A stretch of 64,000 nucleotides of DNA from Chromatiaceae bacterium (GTDB lineage Bacteria > Pseudomonadota > Gammaproteobacteria > Chromatiales > Chromatiaceae), in NCBI GenBank assembly GCA_016714645.1, contig JADKCI010000005.1, forward strand, positions 372,001 through 436,000. Direction: 5' to 3'. The position numbers and the translations under genes were made by a program. Under the pieces are notes generated by a model. It worked only from the letters and a program-made list of their open reading frames with translations. It did not search any database and was not told the origin of the DNA. Of the stretch, positions 43,195 through 51,734 are shown piece by piece. Positions within the stretch are counted from its first letter, which is position 1. Each line of letters starts with the position of its first letter.

Positions 43195-43893
43195 ATGAGC
43201 AGTTTTACTATCCGGCTGGCCGTCGCCACCCTGGCGACCGCCATGGCGAGTTCGGCGCTGGCCTGGAACGAGGGCGGCGGCGAGCAGGACGAGGCCATGA
43301 CCCTCAAGGGCAACGCGGAGAATGGGCGCGATGTCTATGAGGTCTGCGCCGCCTGCCACCTGCCGGAGGGTTGGGGCCTGGACGACGGGACCTTCCCACA
43401 ACTCGCGGGCCAGCATCACAATGTCATCATCAAGCAGTTGGCGGACATTCGCGCCCAAAACCGCGACAACCCCACCATGTACCCCTTCGCCCTGCCCTCC
43501 CAGATCGGTGGTCCCCAGGCCCTGGCGGACGTGGTGGCCTACATGGCGGGACTTCCCATGACACCGGCTAATGGCGTGGGTCCGGGCGACGATCTGGAAC
43601 TTGGCAAGAAGCTCTACGCAGAGAACTGCGTGCGTTGCCACGGCGAAAATGGCGAGGGTAACGACGAAAAGTACTATCCCCGCGTACATGGCCAGCATTA
43701 CAACTACATCGTGCGCCAATTCAAGGAGATCAAGGGCGGCAAGCGACGCAACGCTAATCCGGAGATGGTCGAGCAGGTCAAGAACTTCAGTGATCGCGAC
43801 GTCCTGGCCGTCAGCGACTACACCTCACGGATCAAACCACCGAAGGAACTCCTGGCGGAGTCCGCTGATTGGAAGAATCCCGACTTTCAGTAG
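43195..43893 (+). CDS. Dihaem cytochrome c, nos cluster
   Basis: A 232-residue periplasmic cytochrome with two class I domains. The signal peptide ends near SSALA. Haem motifs are CAACH and CVRCHG, about 100 residues apart, each domain with a QLAGQHHNVIIKQL or VHGQHYNYIVRQF helix. This is the cytochrome c4-like build, a common donor to terminal reductases. Its own FNR-type box lies upstream. Confidence 0.9.
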   Translation: MSSFTIRLAVATLATAMASSALAWNEGGGEQDEAMTLKGNAENGRDVYEVCAACHLPEGWGLDDGTFPQLAGQHHNVIIKQLADIRAQNRDNPTMYPFALPSQIGGPQALADVVAYMAGLPMTPANGVGPGDDLELGKKLYAENCVRCHGENGEGNDEKYYPRVHGQHYNYIVRQFKEIKGGKRRNANPEMVEQVKNFSDRDVLAVSDYTSRIKPPKELLAESADWKNPDFQ

Positions 43894-44046
43894 TCCCGGT
43901 GCGGATCAGCGGCAGGGAGGCCGCTGGCTGTTCCTGGCAAGCCCGGTGCCTCCCGGTGCCACCGAACACCAGGACACTGGGTAAAATTCGGCCCGCCGGG
44001 GGACCCGGTGACCGATCCAGCCTTCATCCTAAATTAAGCGGTAACC

Positions 44047-45240
44047 TTGATGAACGCCCAGACGCATACCCCGCGAGGCCTGTTAGCCGGTCTTCTCGCC
44101 CTCCTGGCCCTCGGGCTCCTTGCGGCTATCTACTTCTCGCCGATCTGGTGGGTATCCCTGACGGCACCCAACTACCCACCCGAGTCCTTCCCCGACGGGG
44201 TACGTATCCACTTCCACATGAATGGGGTCTTCAACGGCTGCCAGAAGATCGAGAAGGCGGAGATCCACGAAGACGAGGCCCTGGATTGTGTTCACGAGAT
44301 GGACACCATCAACCACTATGTCGGCATGTATCCCATCGCCGCCGGCGGCGTGGTCGAACGGGCCTTCTCACCCTTTATCATCAGCCTGCTGGGGATCATG
44401 ATCATCGGCTTCGTCATCCCGAAAACCAGTCCCAGGCTGGTCGTGATGGGCGCGGGCTTCGCGGCCATCCTCGGTTGGATGAGCCTGACGATGTACGGGG
44501 ACGACGGGCTCAACTACCAGAATAGCGGCTATCTGACCGCCATGGTCACGGCCCTGGACCAGGAAGGCGGCATTCAGAAGGAGGTGCCTAAGGTCTCCGC
44601 CGCCGATGCCCTGCTGGCGCGACTCAAGGCGGAACTCGCCGAGGCCCCGGCCCCAGCCGCCAGCGCCCCGCTCCGAGAGGAGGATAAGCAGCCTGCCGCC
44701 GACAAGGAGAATCTGATCGACAGCCTGGAATCCCGCTTCGAAAAGACCCAGGAGCGCCTGTCCGCGGCGGAGCGCCAGGAGTGGACCGGCAGCGGGATCC
44801 AGACCCTGCTCTGGCACTATCAGACCAGCCTCGGGCGCTATTTCAACGACCCGGCCCTCATCAGCCCTATGGTCAAGGGCATGGCGATGGCCACCCACGC
44901 CTTCTTTTGGGTCATGGTGGCTGCCATGCTCCTGCTCCTCTGGGGTGCCCGCAAGAGTTCCGGGATTCTCTACTGGTTCCTGATTATTGCCCCCCTGGCC
45001 CTACCGCTCTTCTTCATCATCGATTACGCGGCCTGGCTTTGGTGGTATGGCCATACCCTGAGCGATATGGGGGCCTTTACCGTCAAGCCCTTTATGCCCA
45101 CCGTCTTTGGTGACGGCAAGGTGGCCCAGTTCGCGACCCATTCCTACCCCGCCCTCGGCTTCGGACTCATGGTGCTGTTATCGGCGGTGCTCGCGGTCCT
45201 CGCCCTGGTGAAACGCAAGGGGATGCGGGAGGCCCAGTGA
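44047..45240 (+). CDS. NosB-like membrane protein of the N2O reductase cluster
   Basis: A 397-residue membrane protein with about seven hydrophobic segments: one at the N-terminus (LLALLALGLLAAIYFSPIWW), two around 100-150, then a charged Ala/Glu-rich soluble stretch (about 165-240), and several near the C-terminus with LWWYGHTLSDMGAFTVKPFM and GDGKVAQFATHSYPALGF. It sits between nosZ with its cytochromes and nosD, the place of nosB in clade II clusters. The function of NosB is unknown. Assignment rests on position and membrane topology. Confidence 0.65.
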   Translation: MMNAQTHTPRGLLAGLLALLALGLLAAIYFSPIWWVSLTAPNYPPESFPDGVRIHFHMNGVFNGCQKIEKAEIHEDEALDCVHEMDTINHYVGMYPIAAGGVVERAFSPFIISLLGIMIIGFVIPKTSPRLVVMGAGFAAILGWMSLTMYGDDGLNYQNSGYLTAMVTALDQEGGIQKEVPKVSAADALLARLKAELAEAPAPAASAPLREEDKQPAADKENLIDSLESRFEKTQERLSAAERQEWTGSGIQTLLWHYQTSLGRYFNDPALISPMVKGMAMATHAFFWVMVAAMLLLLWGARKSSGILYWFLIIAPLALPLFFIIDYAAWLWWYGHTLSDMGAFTVKPFMPTVFGDGKVAQFATHSYPALGFGLMVLLSAVLAVLALVKRKGMREAQ

Positions 45241-46766
45241 GCCACCCTCCCCTCGGTCGGGCGGCGCCCGCGCCTGCCGGCGGGTGGTTCCCGGCGGCAT
45301 CCGCCGACCGTGCCGCCCTCGGCACCCCCCGCCTCTGGGTCCTGCTGGCGAGTCTGGCGATGCTGTTGGTCTTGCTTCCGGCCCAGGCGCAAAACCAGCC
45401 CCGGACTGGCCTGGTCTCGCTGCAACCCCTGATTGACCAGGCCAAGCCCGGAGATGTACTGACGCCGGAGCCCGGCACCTATGCCGGCCCCCTGATCATC
45501 GATAAGGCCCTGACCCTTGATGGTCGCGACCAGGTGGTCATCGATGGGGGAGGCAAGGGGACAATCATCCTCCTCAAGACCGACGGGGCCACCATCCGGA
45601 ACCTGCGCCTGACCCACTCCGGTGATTCCCACAACGACATCGACAGCGGCATCCAGGTGCGCGGCAACTTCAACGTCATCAAGGACAATGTGATCGACAA
45701 CTGCCTCTTTGGCGTCGATCTCCAGCAGTCCAACAACAACATCGTCCGCCGCAACCGTATCTCATCCAAACCCGTGGAACTGGGTGTCCGGGGTGATGCC
45801 ATTCGCTTCTGGTACAGCTATAAGAATCAGGCCACGGATAACATCATCCGCGACTCCCGCGATACCGTGGTCTGGTATTCCCAGGACAACCTCATCGCCC
45901 GGAACGACGCCCGCGGCGGCCGCTACTCCCTCCACTTCATGTATTCCCACGTCAACCGGGTCGAGGACAACCATTACGAAAACAATAGCGTGGGCATATT
46001 CGTCATGTATAGCGATGGCATGATCCTGCGGAACAACACCATCATCAACGCCTCGGGGCCCACCGGCGTCGGCATCGGTTTTAAAGATACCTCCGATGTG
46101 GAAATCAGCGGCAACAAGGTGCTCTCCTGCGCCACCGGCATCTACCTCGACCTCTCGCCCTATCAGCCGGGCACTACCAACCGTTTTACTAATAACCTGA
46201 TCGCCTTCAATGGAGTGGCCGTCCGCTGGCTGCCCGGTCGGGACGGCAATATCTTCATCGGTAACCGCTTCGAGGGCAACATCACGCAAGTCGTGCTGGA
46301 AGGCGGCGCCGGCAAGGGGGCCACCTTCAACACCTGGGAAGGTAACTACTGGGACGATTACGAAGGCTTCGACCGCGATGGCGACGGCATCGGTGACACC
46401 CCCCATGAGCAATATACCTATGCCGACCGCCTCTGGATGGATTTGCCACCGGCCCAGTTCTTCAAGGGATCGCCCATGCTGGAGGTCATCGATTTTCTTG
46501 AGCGTCTCGCCCCCTTGAGCGAACCCAAACGACTGGCCCGGGACGAAAAACCCCTGCGTTCGGTGGACACCATGGTCGATATCCTGGCCAGTCTGGCGCG
46601 GCATCCCCCTAAATCCCTGGGCATCGTCGATGACGAGGAATACCCGGACGAGGACCCTGAGGAGGCGGGCACCGCACTCCCCGCCGCAACCGCCGCGAAG
46701 GCTGCCACACCCGGCGGCGGCTACGATGCCCTCCAGGCCCTGCGCCAGTCTCTCGGCCGCGACTGA
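45237..46766 (+). CDS. nosD: NosD, periplasmic copper-site maturation protein
   Basis: A 509-residue exported right-handed beta-helix protein required for assembling the CuZ site of NosZ; with NosFY it handles sulfur delivery. Starts at GTG 45237, overlapping the previous stop by four bases. After a long n-region a signal segment (LASLAMLLVLLPAQA) leads to repeated carbohydrate-binding/beta-helix coils, with many Asn-rich turns (NNNIVRRNRISS, HYENNSVGIFV). The last 80 residues are an unusual acidic, Ala/Pro-rich tail. Confidence 0.92.
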   Translation: MSHPPLGRAAPAPAGGWFPAASADRAALGTPRLWVLLASLAMLLVLLPAQAQNQPRTGLVSLQPLIDQAKPGDVLTPEPGTYAGPLIIDKALTLDGRDQVVIDGGGKGTIILLKTDGATIRNLRLTHSGDSHNDIDSGIQVRGNFNVIKDNVIDNCLFGVDLQQSNNNIVRRNRISSKPVELGVRGDAIRFWYSYKNQATDNIIRDSRDTVVWYSQDNLIARNDARGGRYSLHFMYSHVNRVEDNHYENNSVGIFVMYSDGMILRNNTIINASGPTGVGIGFKDTSDVEISGNKVLSCATGIYLDLSPYQPGTTNRFTNNLIAFNGVAVRWLPGRDGNIFIGNRFEGNITQVVLEGGAGKGATFNTWEGNYWDDYEGFDRDGDGIGDTPHEQYTYADRLWMDLPPAQFFKGSPMLEVIDFLERLAPLSEPKRLARDEKPLRSVDTMVDILASLARHPPKSLGIVDDEEYPDEDPEEAGTALPAATAAKAATPGGGYDALQALRQSLGRD

Positions 46767-46789
46767 TTCCCGGAGTTGTAAAAAAAACC

Positions 46790-47638
46790 ATGTCACCCGA
46801 ACAGACGAAAGCCACATCGCCCCGCCCGGCCCTCAGCCCCAAACGACGCGAACAAAATCGCCGGGAATTCATCCGCACCTCGATCCTGGGGATCGGGGTG
46901 CTGGGCGCCACCCTGGCGGGCCTGCTGCCCCTGGCGGGTCAGGCCAATGCCCGATTGCGGCCTCCGGGCGCCATCAAGGATCGGCTCCAGGAGCAGGAAT
47001 TTCTCGCCGCCTGCATCAAGTGCGGCCAGTGCGTCCAGGTCTGCCCCGTCGAGGCCATCCGCCTCGCCGATCTGACCGATGGGGTCGGGGTCGGCACCCC
47101 CTTTATCCAAGCCCGCGACCAGGCCTGCGACTTCTCCTGCGACGGCCTCCAGTGCGTCCTAGCCTGCCCCACCGGCGCCCTCACCCATGACATCAACTAC
47201 CCGAGCCAGGCACGCATGGGTCTGGCCCGGCTGGCGCGGCCCGAGTCCTGCCTGGCGGTTCGGGGCCAGGGCTTCCGAGGTCAGGCCCGGGGGGCCGATT
47301 TTTCCGGCCTGCTTCGCTATGAGGCCGTGAATCGCTGGCTGCCCATCCCCGTGGCGGATCACCCCTACGATCTGGAGCTCTGCGATCTCTGCCTACGCCA
47401 ATGCCCCATCGAGATCCGTCTCGCCCAGTGCGCCGCTGGCACGCCACCCTCCGGGGATGCCAATCAGTGTCCACCGCGATCGGCCATCCGCCTGGGGGCC
47501 CAGGCCGGGGGCGGCGCCCTGCCACTTGTTCTGGATGGCTGTGTCGGCTGTGGCGTCTGCGAGATGATCTGTCCCGTGGACCCCGCCGCCATCGTTATCG
47601 ATATCGACCGGGTCGCGGACGCGGCCCAGGTTGGGTGA
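46790..47638 (+). CDS. nosG: NosG-type ferredoxin (NapG/MauM-like), Tat-exported
   Basis: A 282-residue iron-sulfur protein. The N-terminus has the twin-arginine signal NRREFIRTSILGIGVLGATL. Four 4Fe-4S motif groups follow: CIKCGQCVQVCP, CDGLQCVLACP, CDLCLRQCP and CVGCGVCEMICP, as in NapG. With the membrane partner NosH it probably carries electrons from quinol to the periplasmic cytochromes. It follows nosD by 23 bases and ends eight bases before nosH. Confidence 0.9.
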   Translation: MSPEQTKATSPRPALSPKRREQNRREFIRTSILGIGVLGATLAGLLPLAGQANARLRPPGAIKDRLQEQEFLAACIKCGQCVQVCPVEAIRLADLTDGVGVGTPFIQARDQACDFSCDGLQCVLACPTGALTHDINYPSQARMGLARLARPESCLAVRGQGFRGQARGADFSGLLRYEAVNRWLPIPVADHPYDLELCDLCLRQCPIEIRLAQCAAGTPPSGDANQCPPRSAIRLGAQAGGGALPLVLDGCVGCGVCEMICPVDPAAIVIDIDRVADAAQVG

Positions 47639-47645
47639 AGCCTCC

Positions 47646-48623
47646 ATGAACTACGTGATCGAATCCCTCCGTCAGTTGATGGGCCTGGACCCATCCAAGC
47701 CCGGTCCGGAGGACCGCCGGCCAGAGGTGGTTACCCTCATGGCGGAGAAACGCCGCGACAAGTTGACCAGGGAAATGCTTCATGCGGTAGAGGCCGGGCG
47801 CGCCCAGGCCGCGGATCGCCACAAATGGCGCAACCGCCGTTGGGCCACCCTCATTACCGTCAACCTGCTCTTTGTCGTCTCCTATTATCTCGACGTCCAG
47901 CTCCTGGAGGGGGCCATGACCGCCTCGCGCTTCGTCGGCTTTCACCTGGCGGACCTGAACTCGGCCCTCCAGGTCATGCTGGCCTACCAGCATCTGGTGC
48001 TGAATCTGGTCATCGGCACCGTAACCGTTTTCATCCTCTGGCTGCTCCTGGGGGGGCGCACCTTTTGCTCCTGGGCCTGCCCCTACCACCTGCTGGCCGA
48101 GTGGGCGGAGAAACTCCACCTCTGGCTGGCCAAGCGTAAATGGGCGAGGGACATCAAGTTTCACCGGGGTGGCCGGACGATCTTCTATCTCTTCTTCATC
48201 ATCCTGACCCTGGTCAGCGGCTACACCCTGTTCGAAACCCTGTCCCCCACCGGTATCCTCAGCCGCGCCCTCATCTATGGCCCGGGCCTGGCCTTGATCT
48301 GGGTACTGGCCCTGCTGGCCTTCGAGGTCTTTGTATCCCGCCGCGCCTGGTGCCGCTATGTCTGCCCCATCGGCGTGACTTACGGCCTGGTGGGCGTTCT
48401 GTCTCCGGTGCGGGTCCAGTATCGGGTACAGGACTGCCACCATGAAGGTGACTGCCGTGCCATTTGTCTGGTTCCCCATGTCCTCGACGTCACCATCCGC
48501 GGCCGGGCGCGGGCCGTCACCACTGACATTGGCGCCGACTGTACCCGGTGCGGCCTGTGCGTGGACATCTGTCCGACCAATTCCCTGAGCTTCAAGGTCA
48601 AGGGCCTGGACAAGGTGTTGTAA
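47646..48623 (+). CDS. nosH: NosH-type membrane ferredoxin (NapH-like)
   Basis: A 325-residue quinol dehydrogenase subunit. Several transmembrane segments carry the CxxxCP motifs FCSWACPYHLLAEW and WCRYVCPIGVTYG typical of NapH. The cytoplasmic C-terminus binds clusters through CHHEGDCRAICLVP and CTRCGLCVDICP. I start at ATG 47646; a TTG at 47631 would overlap nosG. It pairs with NosG in the electron path to NosZ. Confidence 0.9.
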   Translation: MNYVIESLRQLMGLDPSKPGPEDRRPEVVTLMAEKRRDKLTREMLHAVEAGRAQAADRHKWRNRRWATLITVNLLFVVSYYLDVQLLEGAMTASRFVGFHLADLNSALQVMLAYQHLVLNLVIGTVTVFILWLLLGGRTFCSWACPYHLLAEWAEKLHLWLAKRKWARDIKFHRGGRTIFYLFFIILTLVSGYTLFETLSPTGILSRALIYGPGLALIWVLALLAFEVFVSRRAWCRYVCPIGVTYGLVGVLSPVRVQYRVQDCHHEGDCRAICLVPHVLDVTIRGRARAVTTDIGADCTRCGLCVDICPTNSLSFKVKGLDKVL

Positions 48624-48628
48624 CCGGC

Positions 48629-49492
48629 ATGATTATCTTTGAAAAGGTCATCAAGCGCTTTCGCCGCCAGGCCGTGCTCCGGGGCATAGACCTGGAGATC
48701 GAGCGGGGGCACCGGGTGGCCCTCATTGGTTCCAATGGGGCCGGCAAGACCACCCTCATCCGCTGTCTGCTGGGGGAATACCATTGCCAGGGCCTGGTCA
48801 CCCTGGATGGCCTGAACCCGCGTGAACATCGTGAAACGGTCCTGGCCAAGATCGGCTTCGTGCCGCAACTGCCACCCCCCCTGCGGATGCCGGTGGGCCA
48901 GCTCCTGTCCTTCGCCGCCGGGGTCTGCGGTGCCGACCCGGCGCGGATGACAGAGGTGTCCGGCCATCTGGGGCTGGACGTGGCCCGCTTCCGGCGTCAC
49001 CCCTTTGTCAAGCTCTCCGGCGGCCAGAAGCAGAAACTCCTCATCAGCATCGCCCTGGGCCGGGACGCGGAGGTCCTGATCCTGGATGAACCGGCGGCCA
49101 ACCTGGATCCCCAGGCGCGCCGCATCCTTTTCGACCTCCTCGCCCAGCGCCAGAACAGCGCCGCCATGATTATCTCCAGCCACCGCCTGGACGAGGTGGC
49201 GGCCCTGGTCAATCGAGTTATCGAACTGGATCAGGGCCAGGTCGTGCTGGACGACCGGGTCGCGGACCTGGTGGACCTTACCAGCCACCTTGCCTGCCGT
49301 CTGACCCTGACCCGCGCCGACGAGGCCTTTGGCCGCGCCCTCGGCCCCTGGGGCTTCCAGGCCCTGGACGCCGGACTGAACTGGCAAGGCCAGGTACCGG
49401 GCGCGGACCGGCTGCGGTTTCTCGGCATGGTCTCCCGTTATGCCGCCCTCATCGCCGCGCTCCGCCTCGAGGAAACCAGCAATGAGACTTAA
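48629..49492 (+). CDS. nosF: NosF, ABC transporter ATP-binding protein
   Basis: A 287-residue ABC ATPase working with NosY and NosD in supplying the sulfur for the CuZ centre. Walker A is GSNGAGKTTLIRCLLG, the signature KLSGGQKQKLLISIAL, Walker B VLILDEPAANLDP, and the switch His ISSHRLDEVA. ATG 48629 begins MIIFEKVIKRFRRQ, the normal family N-terminus; it follows the nosH stop by five bases with only a weak ribosome site. Confidence 0.93.
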   Translation: MIIFEKVIKRFRRQAVLRGIDLEIERGHRVALIGSNGAGKTTLIRCLLGEYHCQGLVTLDGLNPREHRETVLAKIGFVPQLPPPLRMPVGQLLSFAAGVCGADPARMTEVSGHLGLDVARFRRHPFVKLSGGQKQKLLISIALGRDAEVLILDEPAANLDPQARRILFDLLAQRQNSAAMIISSHRLDEVAALVNRVIELDQGQVVLDDRVADLVDLTSHLACRLTLTRADEAFGRALGPWGFQALDAGLNWQGQVPGADRLRFLGMVSRYAALIAALRLEETSNET

Positions 49493-49523
49493 CTTGGTGA
49501 TATCCCGGAGATGGAGAAGCCCC

Positions 49524-50045
49524 ATGGCTGATCCCCCGTTGGCTTCGGCCCTCCTGGCTTTTTTATTATTGCTCGCCGGCCTGACGGGACTCTCGGGTTG
49601 CGGTGATAGCGGCACCGGTCCCGCCGCCGTGAAATGGGATCGGATCGTCTGCGAACGCTGCCGCATGGTGCTGTCGGCCCGGGACTATTCCGCCCAAATC
49701 CGCGGCTTTAAAGAGGATGGCAAATCCTCCCTGCATGTCTTCGATGACATTGGCTGCGCCGTCATCTGGCTGGATCAACGGCCCTGGCGAGAGGACCCCC
49801 GCACCGAGATCTGGGTTAACGACTGGCGGAATGGGGCCTGGATTGATGCCCGAACCGCTTATTACCTCAAGGGCAAGGAGACGCCCATGCAATACGGCCT
49901 GGGGGCGCAAACAGAACCCATGCCAGGCGCCCTAAACTTTGCCGAGGCCAAGATCCATATCCTTGAAGTGGAGGCACGCTTCAACGCCCCCGTCGTCAAT
50001 CCCCAAGCCGCGACCGAACACCCGCACCTGCACCTCACCGAATGA
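49524..50045 (+). CDS. nosL: NosL, copper-binding lipoprotein
   Basis: A 173-residue lipoprotein that delivers Cu(I) to NosZ. ATG 49524 (GGAG upstream) opens a signal ending in the lipobox LSGC at residue 20-23 area. The copper motif CERCRMVLSARDYSAQI holds two Cys and the Met. The downstream FDDIGCAVIWL and a His-rich end (TEHPHLHLTE) are also seen. It overlaps nosY as ATGA, so translation is coupled. Confidence 0.92.
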   Translation: MADPPLASALLAFLLLLAGLTGLSGCGDSGTGPAAVKWDRIVCERCRMVLSARDYSAQIRGFKEDGKSSLHVFDDIGCAVIWLDQRPWREDPRTEIWVNDWRNGAWIDARTAYYLKGKETPMQYGLGAQTEPMPGALNFAEAKIHILEVEARFNAPVVNPQAATEHPHLHLTE

Positions 50046-50869
50046 ACAACTTCTGGCTCACCGCCCAAACGGACATCCTGGAATCCCTGCGCGCCAAGTG
50101 GTTCCTGGTCTATAGCTTCATCTTTGGCGGCCTGGTGGCTCTGCTGTTCGTCTTCGGCCTCACCGAGTCGCGCGTCATGGGCTTCACCGGCCTGTCGCGG
50201 CTCATGGTGACCTATATTCAACTCGCCATGGCCATCCTGCCGGTCTTCGTCCTCATCACCACGGTGCGCTCGGTGGCTGGCGACCGCGAGGCGGGCATCT
50301 ATGAATACTTGCTGTCGCTGCCCATCGGCCTCGCCGCCTGGTTCTGGGGCAAGCTGGTGGGGCGCTTCCTGGTGGTCTTTCTGCCGGTCTTCCTGGCCAT
50401 GGTCGCGGCCATCGCCTGGGGGGCGGGCAAGGGCGCCGAGGTCCCCTGGGCCTTGTTCATCTATTACACCGGCTTGCTCATGGCCCTGGCCTGGTGCTTC
50501 CTGGGCCTGGCGATGCTGCTCTCCACCCTCACCCGCTCCGCCGATGTCGCCCAGGCCTCCGCCTTCGTCCTCTGGCTCACCCTGTTGCTCTTTCTTGACC
50601 TCATCCTGCTGGGCGTCATGATCCGCGGCCACCTCCCCCCCGAGACCGCCGTCGCCATTGCCCTGATCAACCCCCTCCAGGTCTTCCGCACCGCCGCCAT
50701 GCTCCTCCTTGACCAACAACTGGTCATGCTCGGCCCCTCCGCCTACGTCATCCTCGACGCCTTCGGCCAGGCTGGCTATATCGCCTTCGCCCTCCTCTAC
50801 CCGACTCTGCTCGGTACCCTGAGCGCCTGGCTGGGCTATGTCCTTTTCAAGCGCAGTGATCTGCCCTGA
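50042..50869 (+). CDS. nosY: NosY, ABC transporter permease
   Basis: A 275-residue membrane permease with six helices, partner of NosF. The opening NFWLTAQTDILESLRAKWFLVYSFIFGG and TTVRSVAGDREAGIYEYLLSLPIG are typical of NosY. It overlaps nosL by four bases and is the last gene of the operon, converging on a cytochrome c gene 24 bases away. Confidence 0.93.
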   Translation: MNNFWLTAQTDILESLRAKWFLVYSFIFGGLVALLFVFGLTESRVMGFTGLSRLMVTYIQLAMAILPVFVLITTVRSVAGDREAGIYEYLLSLPIGLAAWFWGKLVGRFLVVFLPVFLAMVAAIAWGAGKGAEVPWALFIYYTGLLMALAWCFLGLAMLLSTLTRSADVAQASAFVLWLTLLLFLDLILLGVMIRGHLPPETAVAIALINPLQVFRTAAMLLLDQQLVMLGPSAYVILDAFGQAGYIAFALLYPTLLGTLSAWLGYVLFKRSDLP

Positions 50870-50893
50870 TTGGCGCCCGGGGAATAGACGCCC

Positions 50894-51604
50894 CTAGTCG
50901 TCGAGGGTGGACAGATAGGCGAAGATATCCCGAAGTTCCTCGGCCTTGAAGGCCGCGAGCAGCTCCTCGGCATCGGGTTCCGAGGGGTCGTGGACGCGCC
51001 CTTTGTCGATATATTTGTCGATCTGGCGCCGCAGGTAGTTGGTGTATTGGCCCGCAAGGAAGGGCACCGCATCTTGCGAGTCACCCTGACCCTGGCCGCC
51101 GTGACAAGAGGCACATTCGCGGCGGTAGAGCTTTTTGCCGGCCTCGGGGTCACCCTCGGCGCGGGGGATCTGGACCAGGCGCTTGCTGGCGAGCAGACGT
51201 TCGTAGGCATTGAAGCCCGGAGCCGTCTCGTCGACGGGGGGGAGCTGGCTGGCTATTTCGAGGCCCGCGAGATAGGCGGACACATCCTGAATATCGGGGT
51301 CGGGCATCTGGCGGTGATCGACGGATTCGACCATGGCCAGATTGGTCCTTTTGCGATCCCGGAACAAAGCCAACTGGTGGGCGATAAAGGGGGCGGGCAG
51401 TCCCGCGAGTCGGGGATATTCGCCTTCCTTACCACCCTGACCGAATTCCCCGTGACACCCAGCGCAAACCTCGTTGATATCCCTGCCGTTACGCAAATCC
51501 ACCTGATCGACGGCGAATTCCATCGCCGCCTGGGCGCTACTGGCCAGCAGACCGGTCGCAAAGAGGACATTCAGCGCCCACTGCGGGCTTTTTGGTTCTT
51601 GCAT
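50894..51604 (-). CDS. Dihaem cytochrome c convergent with the nos operon
   Basis: A 236-residue exported cytochrome with two haem motifs, CAGCHG and CASCHG, each in a class I domain (PRLAGLPAPFIAHQLALF; FLAGQYTNYLRRQI). Signal peptide WALNVLFATGLLASSAQA. I start at ATG 51604; an ATG at 51625 leaves too short a leader for the promoter. Upstream is an FNR-type box with a -10 at exact spacing. It probably works in the same electron chain to N2O. Confidence 0.88.
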   Translation of the reverse strand: MQEPKSPQWALNVLFATGLLASSAQAAMEFAVDQVDLRNGRDINEVCAGCHGEFGQGGKEGEYPRLAGLPAPFIAHQLALFRDRKRTNLAMVESVDHRQMPDPDIQDVSAYLAGLEIASQLPPVDETAPGFNAYERLLASKRLVQIPRAEGDPEAGKKLYRRECASCHGGQGQGDSQDAVPFLAGQYTNYLRRQIDKYIDKGRVHDPSEPDAEELLAAFKAEELRDIFAYLSTLDD

Positions 51605-51663
51605 CTCACTTACCCGGTTACCCATCCATGAGTAATTATGGCGAGCCGAGGGACCTCAAAGCC

Positions 51664-51677
51664 TTAACCAAGGTCAA
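51664..51677 (-). promoter_or_regulatory. FNR/DNR-type box of the convergent cytochrome gene
   Basis: On the minus strand TTGACCTTGGTTAA, one mismatch from the TTGAY-N4-RTCAA symmetry. CATAAT at 51640-51635 is a strong -10 and places the start at about 51629, which puts the box centre at -41.5, the class II position. Confidence 0.7.
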
Positions 51678-51734
51678 GAGAGAGCCGTTATCCGACCCGC
51701 GATGACCGGCCTGGCCTCGATGCGCCTGCTCCGC

